Source: Bacteroidota bacterium (GTDB lineage Bacteria; Bacteroidota; Bacteroidia; Bacteroidales; FEN-979). Taken from it: DNA of 64,000 nucleotides. The DNA lies in the NCBI GenBank assembly GCA_026391835.1, contig JAPLDF010000067.1, forward strand, positions 1 to 64,000. The letters run 5' to 3'. Made by a program: the position numbers and the translations under genes. The notes below the pieces were generated by a model. The model was given only the letters and a program-made list of their open reading frames with translations. It was not told where the DNA came from and did not search any database. Positions 22,433-31,147 of the stretch are shown here, piece by piece (the first letter of the stretch is position 1; every line of letters begins with the position of its first letter).

Positions 22433-25124
22433 AGTTGCCATAATCCCTGAAGTCTTTTTTCTTGTTGAGTTTGAGATCCTGCAGAATGGAGGCTTTTACA
22501 TTGATGGAAAAATTCCAGCTCTGCTGTGCACCTTTCGGGATCCAGCCGAACCGCATTTCCCAGCAATGAAGATCGCGGTAAACATCGATGGAGGTATAGG
22601 AAATTTTACCGGTGACAAAGTCCCACCCGGAGGTCAGGGAAATTTTCCATTTTGGCGTAATGTTCAGTTGGCCGTTGAAATTGAACGTCTGGGTTAACTG
22701 TTCAACACGCTTTTTTGAAGCGCTGTTGTATGCCTTGCTAAAATGAAAATTGTAATTAAACGAAAAACTCCAGGGGATATCGAAGTCAACATAATAATCG
22801 TAGTAGTCTATGATATCCTGGCGTTCCATGGCCGTCCCCTTATCGGTGACTTTTTTCTTTTTCACCTTGTCGGAAGTCAGGGAGTAGGTCAGTCCGGCAT
22901 CCCAGGTGGTGATGTCGAGGCGGATCAGCCTGTGATGGGCTTTCCATTCAGTCGTATTGGTAGATCTTCCAAGTGAATCGCGGGAATAGAGGTTCCATGT
23001 GCTGCCGTAACTGACGGTCAATCCCTTGATGATGGTACTGCGGCCATTGATGGTGACCGGTGACCAGTTTACCGAATCCCGGGCAATATCGTAGGAGCAC
23101 CTGATGGTCAGATCATCAATGAGTGCTATTTTCCGGATGCCGGTGACAGTGTCCTTCCGGTTCCGGACTTTAAGCTCAAGGTTGTTGCTGATGGCAAATG
23201 ACACCGCTCCCGATTTCTGGGAAGGGGGTGAACCATAGACAGTCCGCTCAAAAATAGAATATTTGGCCGGGTTTGTCCGGTTGGTGTCATTATCGGTATA
23301 GCGGTAATAACCGAGGCCAGGGGCTCCCCAGTTGGGCGTATAATAAAATGAAACCGAAGGCGTGACCATGTGGCGCAGGGCCTTGATGACGCCTTTGCCT
23401 TTGAACTGGTACATGCCGAAAATTTTCGTGCTCAGGCTTGAAGATGCGCTGAAATCGATGGAATTGGCAAACCCGGGAACACTCCTGGTTTTGTAACCCG
23501 GGAGAATGGTGTCGGTACCATCGACAATGGTATCGGCCTGGTAGTATTTCCGGATGGTTTTAAGTGTCATCCGGTCGGTAAAGGTTATGGAATTGGTCAT
23601 GTTGATGTACTTCAGGATGCTCAGGGAGCCGATGATGGGGAAGCTGTGGCGCATCCCGTTTTGCATGGAATCGGCCCAGTTTCCTTTCATGAAATTTGAA
23701 TCAACGGTATTGTAGCGGTTCTCTGCATCCATGTTGTATTTCATGCTGATCTTTTCATACCAGCGCATTTTCCCGACAGGATTCTGCCGCCGGAACGGGT
23801 AAAACTGGTTCACCGAAAATGTAAGCTGCGGCAGGGTGATGTTGATGGTTTTATTCAGGGTGTTCTGGCTGTGGCTGAAGTTGAGGTTCAGGTAATATTT
23901 AGCCGCAAAGTTTGTGGAATAGTTGATGCTTGACTGGAATGTATTGGAGAGATACGATTGCGCGCTGGAAGCAAGGTTGTACTTGTTAAAGGTGTTGCTA
24001 ACAATGTTCACATTGGCCGAAAAACTGCTGTGCGGACGGGCCTTTGAGTCCTGGGTATGCATCCAGCGCAGCTGGAAATCCTGCGATTTCTGGTAGTCGG
24101 GCGAATCTGCCGCACCAAGCACATTGACGGCATAGCTGAAGTTGAACGAACCATTGAAATGGTACCGTTTGTTGTACCGGATGGTTGGTTTGATGCCCCA
24201 GCTCCCATGGGTATAGATATCAGCCAGCAAAGTCACATCAAGGTACTCGCTGGCAGCCCAGTAGTAACCAAAGTTTTCAAAGTAAAACCCGCGGTCGGCC
24301 GATTCGCCGTAGGTGGGTATGATGATGCCGGAACGCTGCCCTGACTTGTTTGGGAAAAAACCGAACGGAATGAGCAGCGGTGTCGCAACGTTGGCGATAT
24401 CCATATATGCCGGACCGGTAATGACCCGTTTCCCGGGGATCACCTTTCCCTTTTTAAACTTGAAGGCAAAATGGGGATTCTCCTGGAGGTCGCAGGTCGT
24501 ATACGATCCCGATTTGATGTAGGTGACATTGTTCTCCATCTTCTTCACCACGGTGCCATGCAGGTAGCCCTCATCCTGTTTGGTAAACACCGTATTGATG
24601 TAGCCCCGTTTGGTTGTATAGTTGTAGTTGATGGTTTTTGATTTGAAGTTCTGGGTGCCGTCAAAGAATTCGGGGGTGCCGACCTCCTTCCCGGTGGAGT
24701 CTTTTGCGCCGGTGGCGTAAACCTTGTTCAGCGTAAAGTCTATCTCAACATAATCGGCATTGAGGGTGATATCCTGGTATTTGATTTTGGCTTCCCTGAA
24801 CAGAAACACCTTTTGCCCCTTGATTTCAAAGCGGAGCGAATCCCTTGAAGCATAATCAACGGTGGCAGAAAGCTGGGTTTGTTTCTTTTTGTTTTTTACG
24901 AGGGTGTCGGACTGAATTGAATCACCGCTTTTTATGCCGGTTTTCAGAGAGTCAGTGCTGACGGAATCGTGGCTGAGAAATTCGATCTGTCCGCCGGGCA
25001 CAGCAACAACATCCCCTTTTGGCTGCCGGATCGTATCCTGGGCGACCACCTCCGTGATTTGCAGGAAAAGAATGACCAAAAGAAGCGTAGAATGGAAAGA
25101 CCTTGTTAATAATTTCGTTAACAA
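22431..25124 (-). CDS. LptD-like outer-membrane LPS assembly protein
   Basis: A 897-residue protein of the OstA/LptD family, predicted to insert lipopolysaccharide in the outer membrane. A signal-like segment (about residues 12-28, LLLVILFLQITEVVA) is followed by an OstA-like N-terminal part (YQDITLNADYVEIDFTLNKV, then DGTQNFKSKTINYNYTTKRG near residue 150). A long C-terminal beta-barrel follows, rich in aromatic/polar alternation. The only in-frame start is TTG at 25124; no ATG is close upstream. Its divergent and downstream neighbours (amidase, MlaD, OstA-like) form an envelope cluster. LptD is the best name; pairing with an LptE was not seen. Confidence 0.85.
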   Translation of the reverse strand: MLTKLLTRSFHSTLLLVILFLQITEVVAQDTIRQPKGDVVAVPGGQIEFLSHDSVSTDSLKTGIKSGDSIQSDTLVKNKKKQTQLSATVDYASRDSLRFEIKGQKVFLFREAKIKYQDITLNADYVEIDFTLNKVYATGAKDSTGKEVGTPEFFDGTQNFKSKTINYNYTTKRGYINTVFTKQDEGYLHGTVVKKMENNVTYIKSGSYTTCDLQENPHFAFKFKKGKVIPGKRVITGPAYMDIANVATPLLIPFGFFPNKSGQRSGIIIPTYGESADRGFYFENFGYYWAASEYLDVTLLADIYTHGSWGIKPTIRYNKRYHFNGSFNFSYAVNVLGAADSPDYQKSQDFQLRWMHTQDSKARPHSSFSANVNIVSNTFNKYNLASSAQSYLSNTFQSSINYSTNFAAKYYLNLNFSHSQNTLNKTINITLPQLTFSVNQFYPFRRQNPVGKMRWYEKISMKYNMDAENRYNTVDSNFMKGNWADSMQNGMRHSFPIIGSLSILKYINMTNSITFTDRMTLKTIRKYYQADTIVDGTDTILPGYKTRSVPGFANSIDFSASSSLSTKIFGMYQFKGKGVIKALRHMVTPSVSFYYTPNWGAPGLGYYRYTDNDTNRTNPAKYSIFERTVYGSPPSQKSGAVSFAISNNLELKVRNRKDTVTGIRKIALIDDLTIRCSYDIARDSVNWSPVTINGRSTIIKGLTVSYGSTWNLYSRDSLGRSTNTTEWKAHHRLIRLDITTWDAGLTYSLTSDKVKKKKVTDKGTAMERQDIIDYYDYYVDFDIPWSFSFNYNFHFSKAYNSASKKRVEQLTQTFNFNGQLNITPKWKISLTSGWDFVTGKISYTSIDVYRDLHCWEMRFGWIPKGAQQSWNFSINVKASILQDLKLNKKKDFRDYGN

Positions 25125-25154
25125 CTTCTTTTCTGAATTCTGAGGTTAATATTC

Positions 25155-25162
25155 TATCTTTG
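25155..25162 (+). promoter_or_regulatory. -7 element TATCTTTG upstream of the amidase
   Basis: An exact TAnnTTTG match 122 bp before the amidase ATG at 25284. It would drive the amidase and possibly the MlaD-like gene. Confidence 0.5.
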
Positions 25163-25283
25163 TTTATTGTAAAAATTCAGAATAAAAAGGCGTTAGAGAC
25201 CGTTATTCTTCGGGTTTCAAAACTAATCAAAATTATTGAAACGGGGGCCTTTTTTAAGATACTTTAACAATCTAAATTCACGG

Positions 25284-26492
25284 ATGCTGCGTTCTATCTG
25301 GTGTTTACCCGTTTTTTTCATGGTGATCCTTTCCGGACCATTGAACGCACAGCGACCTGGCAATATACATACGGTGGTGATTGATGCCGGCCACGGCGGA
25401 CACGATCCGGGGGCACTCGGGCAACAGTCGCGGGAGAAGAACATCAACCTTGCCATAGCGCTCAAACTTGGAAAACTGATCAGGACTTCACTGAAAGATG
25501 TCCGTGTAATCTATACACGCGACCAGGATTACTTTGTTGAGTTGTACCGGCGGGCCGGCATTGCCAATGAGTCGAAGGCCGACCTGTTTATCTCGATTCA
25601 CTGCAATGCGAACAAGAACCACGGGCTCAAGGGAGCTGAAACCTATGTGATGGGGTTGCACAAATCGCAGGCAAACCTGAACATCGCAAAACTTGAGAAT
25701 GCAGCCATCCTGCTTGAATCCGATTACCAGTCTTCGTACAACGGGTTTGATCCCAATTCAGACGAATCCTATATCATCTTTTCGCTGAACCAGAATTTAA
25801 ACCTCGATAAAAGCACTGATTTTGCGGCTGCGATCCAACAGCAAATGGAAGCTCGTACCGGGATGAACAACCGCGGTGTGAGGCAGGCCGGGTTCCTGGT
25901 GTTGTATAAAACAACCATGCCAAGTGTGCTGGTTGAGACGGGCTATCTCAGCAACCCCGATGAAGAAAAGTTTTTAATCTCCGACAAGGGGCAGGAGTAT
26001 ATCGCGGGCGCCATTTACAAGGCATTTAAGGAAATCGCAGGGATCGATCTGATTGCCGGAAAAACAGGGGAACCTGGCAAAAAACCTGATTTTTCACATC
26101 CCGAAAAACCAGCCGGGACAGATAGTGAACACATTGATACCGCACCGGTTCATGCCGCTGAAGCAAAAAACATTGTGGTTGCAACAAAAAACGCGCCCCC
26201 GGACCCCCGGGTGGCAGGACCTTCAGGGAAATTGTCGTACCGTGTTCAGATTGCTGCAGAAACCAAAGAGCTACGTCCCGATGCCCCTAAATTCTCCCGT
26301 TTCAAAGATGTCAGGATGTATAAACATGGAGGCATGTATAAATATACCGTGGGCGACGAAGCCGACCTGGCGGCTGTACTGCGTTTGCTGGCGGCTGTCA
26401 GGGAAAAGGGTGCCAGGGATGCGTTTGTTGTGATTTTCAGGAATGGGGAACGTATACCGCAGGCCGAAGCTGATAAGCTCATGAGGAAGTAA
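25284..26492 (+). CDS. N-acetylmuramoyl-L-alanine amidase (Amidase_3) with C-terminal SPOR-like part
   Basis: Zinc amidase that cleaves the bond between MurNAc and the peptide stem in peptidoglycan. The start at 25284 (ATG) opens a signal peptide (MLRSIWCLPVFFMVILSG, cleavage near LNAQ); a TTG at 25236 would add 16 residues. Zinc and catalytic residues are in VVIDAGHGGHDPGALG (His near residue 37), an Asn/Glu stretch at NINLAIALKLG, SIHCNANKN (His) and VLVETGYLSNPDEEKFL (Glu). A Pro-rich linker leads to a C-terminal RVQIAAETKEL segment that resembles SPOR repeats binding denuded glycan. The MlaD-like gene follows by 35 bp. Confidence 0.94.
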   Translation: MLRSIWCLPVFFMVILSGPLNAQRPGNIHTVVIDAGHGGHDPGALGQQSREKNINLAIALKLGKLIRTSLKDVRVIYTRDQDYFVELYRRAGIANESKADLFISIHCNANKNHGLKGAETYVMGLHKSQANLNIAKLENAAILLESDYQSSYNGFDPNSDESYIIFSLNQNLNLDKSTDFAAAIQQQMEARTGMNNRGVRQAGFLVLYKTTMPSVLVETGYLSNPDEEKFLISDKGQEYIAGAIYKAFKEIAGIDLIAGKTGEPGKKPDFSHPEKPAGTDSEHIDTAPVHAAEAKNIVVATKNAPPDPRVAGPSGKLSYRVQIAAETKELRPDAPKFSRFKDVRMYKHGGMYKYTVGDEADLAAVLRLLAAVREKGARDAFVVIFRNGERIPQAEADKLMRK

Positions 26493-26527
26493 AAGTTTTA
26501 TTTGTAAGTTTGCACAAAATCGTTGCT

Positions 26528-27475
26528 GTGAAAATCAGGAAAGAGATAAAAGTCGGTGTCATATTCGTGGTTGCAACCGCAATTCTCATATGGGGACTGA
26601 TGTTCCTCAAGGGACTTGAGCTGCTTAAAACCAGCCGTACATTCTATGCTGTTTACGACCAGGTGAATGGGCTGGTTTCAGCCAACCCGATCTCCATCAA
26701 GGGGCTGAAGGTCGGACAGGTTAAAAAACTTTATTTCGATCCGAATAATCCCACCAAAATTATTGTGGAACTTTACGTCCTGGGTGATTATCCAATCGCG
26801 AAAAATTCAAGCGCCCGTATTTTCAGTTCAAGTTTGCTCGGATCACCCGAAGTCGAAATCATTCCCGGCAACTCAACAGAGATGGCTGCAAGCGGTGATA
26901 CCCTGTTGTCGCAAACTGAAGCAACACTCGGGCAGGAGGTCAACAAACAATTGCTGCCACTAAAAATAAAAGCCGAAAACCTGATCAGTTCAATTGACAG
27001 CATTGCCATCATCGTTCAGCAGGTACTCAACAAAAATACGCGCGATAATCTCGTGGAGGCCGTTGAACATGTAAAACAATCCCTGGAAAATATTGCCCAC
27101 ACCACCCGCAACCTTGATACGCTGATGACATCCCAGCGGAACAACCTCGCAAAGATTATCAACAACGTTGAATCGATCAGCAGCAACCTGAAGCAGAACA
27201 ATGAAAAAATCACGAATATCATTTCCAATTTTTCGAACCTGAGTGATTCACTGGCAAAGGCACGTATTCCCTCTACCATCGCCCAGGTGAACAAGGCGAT
27301 AACCGACCTTGACCTGATGCTCCTGAAAATCAACAAGGGTGAAGGATCTGTTGGCCAGCTCCTCAACAATGACCAACTTTACAAGGAGGTTGAAAAAGCT
27401 GCCCGTGACCTGAACCTGCTGCTTGAGGACATCAAAGCCAACCCTTCGAAATACATTAAGGTTTCGGTGTTTTAA
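26528..27475 (+). CDS. MlaD-family (MCE) protein
   Basis: Probable subunit of a phospholipid transport complex spanning the envelope, 315 residues. A GTG at 26528 is the best start, giving MKIRKEIKVGVIFVVATAIL; a TTG at 26510 is less likely. One N-terminal membrane helix (about residues 8-28) is followed by an MCE domain (YDQVNGLVSANPISIKGLKV near 40, then SSLLGSPEVEIIPGN) and a long helical region from about residue 140, where coiled-coil or tunnel-forming heptads are likely. A permease and ATPase (MlaE/MlaF) are not adjacent. The pairing with the OstA-like gene next door is on opposite strands. Confidence 0.9.
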   Translation: MKIRKEIKVGVIFVVATAILIWGLMFLKGLELLKTSRTFYAVYDQVNGLVSANPISIKGLKVGQVKKLYFDPNNPTKIIVELYVLGDYPIAKNSSARIFSSSLLGSPEVEIIPGNSTEMAASGDTLLSQTEATLGQEVNKQLLPLKIKAENLISSIDSIAIIVQQVLNKNTRDNLVEAVEHVKQSLENIAHTTRNLDTLMTSQRNNLAKIINNVESISSNLKQNNEKITNIISNFSNLSDSLAKARIPSTIAQVNKAITDLDLMLLKINKGEGSVGQLLNNDQLYKEVEKAARDLNLLLEDIKANPSKYIKVSVF

Positions 27476-27496
27476 TCTGGCAGAAAGCGGAGATGC

Positions 27497-29011
27497 TTAC
27501 CAGATAAAGATATCGCTCTTCTGCAAAGGGCGCCGTTTTTCCTCCCACCTGAAATTTTTTAATTTCCGCTCGTTCAGCGGCACCGATTTTTCGGGCATAA
27601 GGTGTGCTTCGGGGCTGTCGATGTAGGTAATGGATTTCAGCTGATTTTTTTCAAGAAAGACAAGCATGTCGCTGGAAACAGCCAGGTTGATCCCGATAAG
27701 GCTCTTGTCCTCCTCCCGCGCATAATAAATTGTCTGTGCATTCCCGAGCACCTTGATTTTATAGAGTTCATTTTCGCGGAATTTGGCAAGAATCACCCTT
27801 CCCTTGATCTGGTTGAAGCTGCCGGTGTCATCCTTTGAAATGATGAAGGCTGAGCCGTATAGCTTGAGTGAATCCGCGGCCCCGTTGAGCATGGTCAGCG
27901 TGATGGAATCGGCCGACAGCTGGTTCGAATCGGACCAGATCACCGGGTTGTGATACATGGTCATGGATGAATCCCTGCCCTGGTACCTGAGGGAGTCGCA
28001 CATTCCCTGCAAATCGTGCCTGAAAAATTTCACTTTATAAAAGCAGAAAACTTTTTTGATGTTTTGTGCCGAGTCAAATGTCGCCCTTACCGTGTCGGCA
28101 TGCATGAACAACGAATCTTTTTTGTCGACCAGCACGCTCACTGCGCTGTCTGTCATATAGGCAAAGCCGTTTTTGCGCTGCATCTCGCCGTAATTTCCCA
28201 TCAGGATGATGTTCTGGACTGTATCCACCATCAAAGCCTTGCGAAATACCTGTCCGAACCCGTTCTTTCGCTCATAATACATGCTGTCGCCTGTCAGGTA
28301 GGTCGTTTCATGGTATATCCGCGCCCGGTCCCTGAAACGGGCAATATCCACGCGTGTATTGTACCATCCGTTTTCGCAGTAGATCGAATCTTTTTTATCT
28401 TTGCTGATGATGTGCGACGGCCCGAAAAAATATGAAGTCTCAGTCACCGTGTTGTACATGAGGGTATCGGAGTACATGTTGTATTCGGGGCTGATCATGA
28501 TGACCCTGTCCTTGAAGAAAAATTCCTTTTTGTCTGTATAATAATAGCCGTGGTGACTGACCAGGTTGTTTTTATCGTTGACAATTTTCCCCCAGTAATC
28601 GTATTGTGCGATACGGGTGTTGCGGTTATAAACAAGCGTATCGGTAGTGAGCGTGGTTTGGTTGTCGATCAGCCTGACATTGCTGTAGGCATTTGCAATC
28701 TTCGTATTGCCGTCGTACCTGAGCGAGTCGCTGTAAAGGTTGAGCGTGTCACTGAGCTTTATGCGCACATTGCCGTAAGCGTGTACCCTGTTCTCGGCTT
28801 CATTTACGTAAGCGCTGTCGCAGTAAAGAAAGGCGCTGTCGTGGTTCATGACAACGTTGCCAAGGATCCTTGGGCCAAATTCGTAAATCTGCTTGTTGAA
28901 TTCCCAGCTGTCGCCGGAATACTGGATTTTTGTCTTTCCCTGGTCCTGGGAAAACGCATGCAGATTCAGCAGCAGGGGGATGAGAATAAGGTATCGCAGT
29001 ATTTTGCTCAT
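27497..29011 (-). CDS. OstA-like protein
   Basis: A 504-residue exported protein with LptA/OstA-type repeats, predicted to be part of lipopolysaccharide transport across the periplasm. The start at 29011 opens a signal peptide (MSKILRYLILIPLLLNLHAF). The body holds repeated beta-strand units of the form DTLxYxxxT (for example LTTDTLVYNRNTRIAQYDYW, MYSDTLMYNTVTETSYFFG), consistent with jellyroll OstA domains. The length is greater than LptA and fits Bacteroidota OstA-like proteins. An LptD-like gene lies 2.4 kb away with the same strand and an amidase and MlaD gene between. Confidence 0.85.
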   Translation of the reverse strand: MSKILRYLILIPLLLNLHAFSQDQGKTKIQYSGDSWEFNKQIYEFGPRILGNVVMNHDSAFLYCDSAYVNEAENRVHAYGNVRIKLSDTLNLYSDSLRYDGNTKIANAYSNVRLIDNQTTLTTDTLVYNRNTRIAQYDYWGKIVNDKNNLVSHHGYYYTDKKEFFFKDRVIMISPEYNMYSDTLMYNTVTETSYFFGPSHIISKDKKDSIYCENGWYNTRVDIARFRDRARIYHETTYLTGDSMYYERKNGFGQVFRKALMVDTVQNIILMGNYGEMQRKNGFAYMTDSAVSVLVDKKDSLFMHADTVRATFDSAQNIKKVFCFYKVKFFRHDLQGMCDSLRYQGRDSSMTMYHNPVIWSDSNQLSADSITLTMLNGAADSLKLYGSAFIISKDDTGSFNQIKGRVILAKFRENELYKIKVLGNAQTIYYAREEDKSLIGINLAVSSDMLVFLEKNQLKSITYIDSPEAHLMPEKSVPLNERKLKNFRWEEKRRPLQKSDIFIW

Positions 29012-29029
29012 TGGTTCAGAATGGGAACG

Positions 29030-29037
29030 CAAAGATA
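29030..29037 (-). promoter_or_regulatory. -7 element TATCTTTG upstream of the OstA-like gene
   Basis: Reads TATCTTTG on the minus strand, 18 bp before the ATG at 29011. This favours the 29011 start over the ATG at 29074, which would lie upstream of the promoter. Confidence 0.55.
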
Positions 29038-29095
29038 CTAAAGTCAATCTTACCAAAATTAATGAACAATTCAACGGGGATGTTCACAAAATGGC

Positions 29096-29103
29096 TAATT
29101 TTG
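29096..29103 (+). promoter_or_regulatory. -7 element TAATTTTG upstream of gatE
   Basis: Matches TAnnTTTG and lies 30 bp before the gatE start at 29134. No clear -33 element. A Bacteroidota-type promoter would mean the gene is expressed by host machinery. Confidence 0.5.
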
Positions 29104-29133
29104 AGCTCTCTTTAAACTATTCCTGCTGATACA

Positions 29134-31095
29134 ATGAAACAGATTTTCGACCCAAGGCGCAATCATGCCGAAACACAACAAAAGATTGGTTATGTTCCCC
29201 GTAAAAATGCCACCCAGGCTGATTATGACCGCATAGGTTTTATGTCGGGGCTGGAGGTGCACCAGCAACTCAAAACAAAGGAAAAGCTATTCTGCCATTG
29301 CCCTGCCGGGATTTTCCAGAAGGCGGATGACTACGATGCCGAGTTGATCCGTCACATGCGGCCGACCCTGAGCGAGCTTGGCGAATATGATGGTACGGCC
29401 CTGATGGAGTTCAGGACCAGGAAAAACATCATTTACCGGATAAAAAATGAAACGGCCTGTACCTACGATGTTGACGATACGCCTCCTTTCCCGCTGAACA
29501 GGGAAGCTTTGTCGCATGCCATCGAGATCTCCCTGCTTTCAAAGCTGAAGGTGGTGGGCGAGGTTCATATCACCCGCAAGCAATACCTCGATGGATCCAT
29601 TCCGACCGGTTTTCAGCGGACGGCCATCATTGGCATTGAAGGGGAGATCCAGCTGAAACATAAGAAAGTGCGCCTGATCCAGCTCAGCCTCGAGGAGGAT
29701 TCGTGCCGGGAAGTCTCGGATATCGGCCATGTGCGCATATACCGAACCGACAGGCTCGGCATGCCATTGATTGAAACGGTGACCTATCCTGAATTCAGGA
29801 ACCCGGATGAAGTGAAAGAGGGTGCCGATTATATAAGGTTCCTGAACCGCAGTACCGGCAAGGTCCGCAGCGGCATCGGTTCAACGCGGGCCGATGTCAA
29901 TGTGAGTTGCAAAGGCGGCACCCGTGTTGAGATCAAGGGTGTTGCGCACAACAACTGGATGCCCGAACTTACCCACAATGAGGCTTACCGCCAGTGGGCT
30001 CTGCTCGCCATCAAAGATATCCTGAACAAAACGGTCAAAGACCAGGCAAACTGGAAAATAGTTGCCAGGGAGGCGAAAGCCAAAGATTTCAAACTTGAAA
30101 ACCTGGGCGTGCCAAAGAGTTCGACCCTGAAGGTATATCTTGTCAACCTTCCTCATTTCCAGGGAATTTTGTCACACTTTACCCAACCGGGAAAAATGTT
30201 TGCCGATGATTTTTCCGACCGGCTGAAGGTAATTGCCTGTATTGAAAAACCCAACATGGTACATTCCGAAATGCTTGAGGATGTGGTGGGTGAAAAAGCC
30301 TGGACAAAGGTTCAATCCCTGCTTGGGAGCAAGGATGGCGACGCACAACTGATCTTCTGGGGACCTGAGGATGACATCAAAACCGCCCTGGAAACAATTG
30401 AAGAGCGCTGCAAACTGGCTTTTACCGGTGTTCCGAATGAAACCCGCAAGTCGTTTGACGACGGCACCACCATTTTTGAACGCGTGCTGCCCGGTGCCGA
30501 CCGGATGTACCCTGATACGGATTCAGCGCCAATCCCCCTTGAAGATTCCGAAATAGACGAAGCAGTGACACGGCTTCCAAAGCTGGTTTCCGAACGGATT
30601 GCCCAGCTGGCGGAATGGAACGTACCGGAGGATACCCATACCTACCTGCTGAAAAACAACCTTGTCCCTCTGCTTGAAAAAGCGCAGGCAGAGTTGAATG
30701 TTGCTGCACGGTACACATCCGGATTGCTGGCCCATACGTTGAAACACCTGCAGGGGCAATACCCGCCGCTGCCGGATTTCACCTATGACAAGGTGTATGA
30801 ACTGATAAAATTCCTGGTTGACCACGATATTGATGTTGCCATTGCCAAACGAATGCTGTTCCATCTTTACCAGCATCCCAAGATGGATTTTGAATCCATC
30901 CTGATCACGCTCAACTTCAAGGAGGTCTCGAAAGAGGAGATCCTTTCGAAAGTGCCGTTCCTGGTGAAGAAATACAAGGAGACCAGGACCTCCCACGATG
31001 ATTCGGCAGGACTGCGCTGGGTAATGGGCAACCTCAACAGGCTTGCCACAGGAAACATGTCATTGAGAGAATTGAGCAGCCAGATAACATTTTAA
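29134..31095 (+). CDS. gatE: archaeal-type Glu-tRNA(Gln) amidotransferase subunit E
   Basis: Binds and activates Glu-tRNA(Gln) so that ammonia from GatD converts it to Gln-tRNA(Gln). The 653-residue product has SGLEVHQQL at 38-46, the LFCHCP segment at 52-57, RPTLSELGEYDGTAL at 76-90 and TGFQRTAIIGIEGEI near 158-172. RTDRLGMPLIETVTYPE and STGKVRSGIGSTRADVNVS follow, then KGGTRVEIKGV at 260-270. A GAD domain is inserted at roughly 333-435, the feature that separates GatE from bacterial GatB, and a helical tail with a YqeY-like end follows. gatD lies 52 bp downstream. GatDE is regarded as archaeal; its presence here suggests transfer. Confidence 0.9.
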   Translation: MKQIFDPRRNHAETQQKIGYVPRKNATQADYDRIGFMSGLEVHQQLKTKEKLFCHCPAGIFQKADDYDAELIRHMRPTLSELGEYDGTALMEFRTRKNIIYRIKNETACTYDVDDTPPFPLNREALSHAIEISLLSKLKVVGEVHITRKQYLDGSIPTGFQRTAIIGIEGEIQLKHKKVRLIQLSLEEDSCREVSDIGHVRIYRTDRLGMPLIETVTYPEFRNPDEVKEGADYIRFLNRSTGKVRSGIGSTRADVNVSCKGGTRVEIKGVAHNNWMPELTHNEAYRQWALLAIKDILNKTVKDQANWKIVAREAKAKDFKLENLGVPKSSTLKVYLVNLPHFQGILSHFTQPGKMFADDFSDRLKVIACIEKPNMVHSEMLEDVVGEKAWTKVQSLLGSKDGDAQLIFWGPEDDIKTALETIEERCKLAFTGVPNETRKSFDDGTTIFERVLPGADRMYPDTDSAPIPLEDSEIDEAVTRLPKLVSERIAQLAEWNVPEDTHTYLLKNNLVPLLEKAQAELNVAARYTSGLLAHTLKHLQGQYPPLPDFTYDKVYELIKFLVDHDIDVAIAKRMLFHLYQHPKMDFESILITLNFKEVSKEEILSKVPFLVKKYKETRTSHDDSAGLRWVMGNLNRLATGNMSLRELSSQITF

Positions 31096-31110
31096 CTCGT
31101 ATCCGCTATT

Positions 31111-31147
31111 TTACTAATTCACCATTTCAACATTTCACTAATTTATC
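31111..31147. repeat. degenerate 8-bp array in the gatE-gatD gap
   Basis: TTACTAAT, TCACCATT, TCAACATT, TCACTAAT and TTATCATG run in steps of 8 bp from 31111. The last step contains the gatD ATG (31148-31150). The array occupies the region where a ribosome-binding site would lie. Confidence 0.7.

Noticed and set aside
29134..31095. gatE as bacterial GatB
   Set aside because: The inserted GAD domain and overall length are those of GatE.
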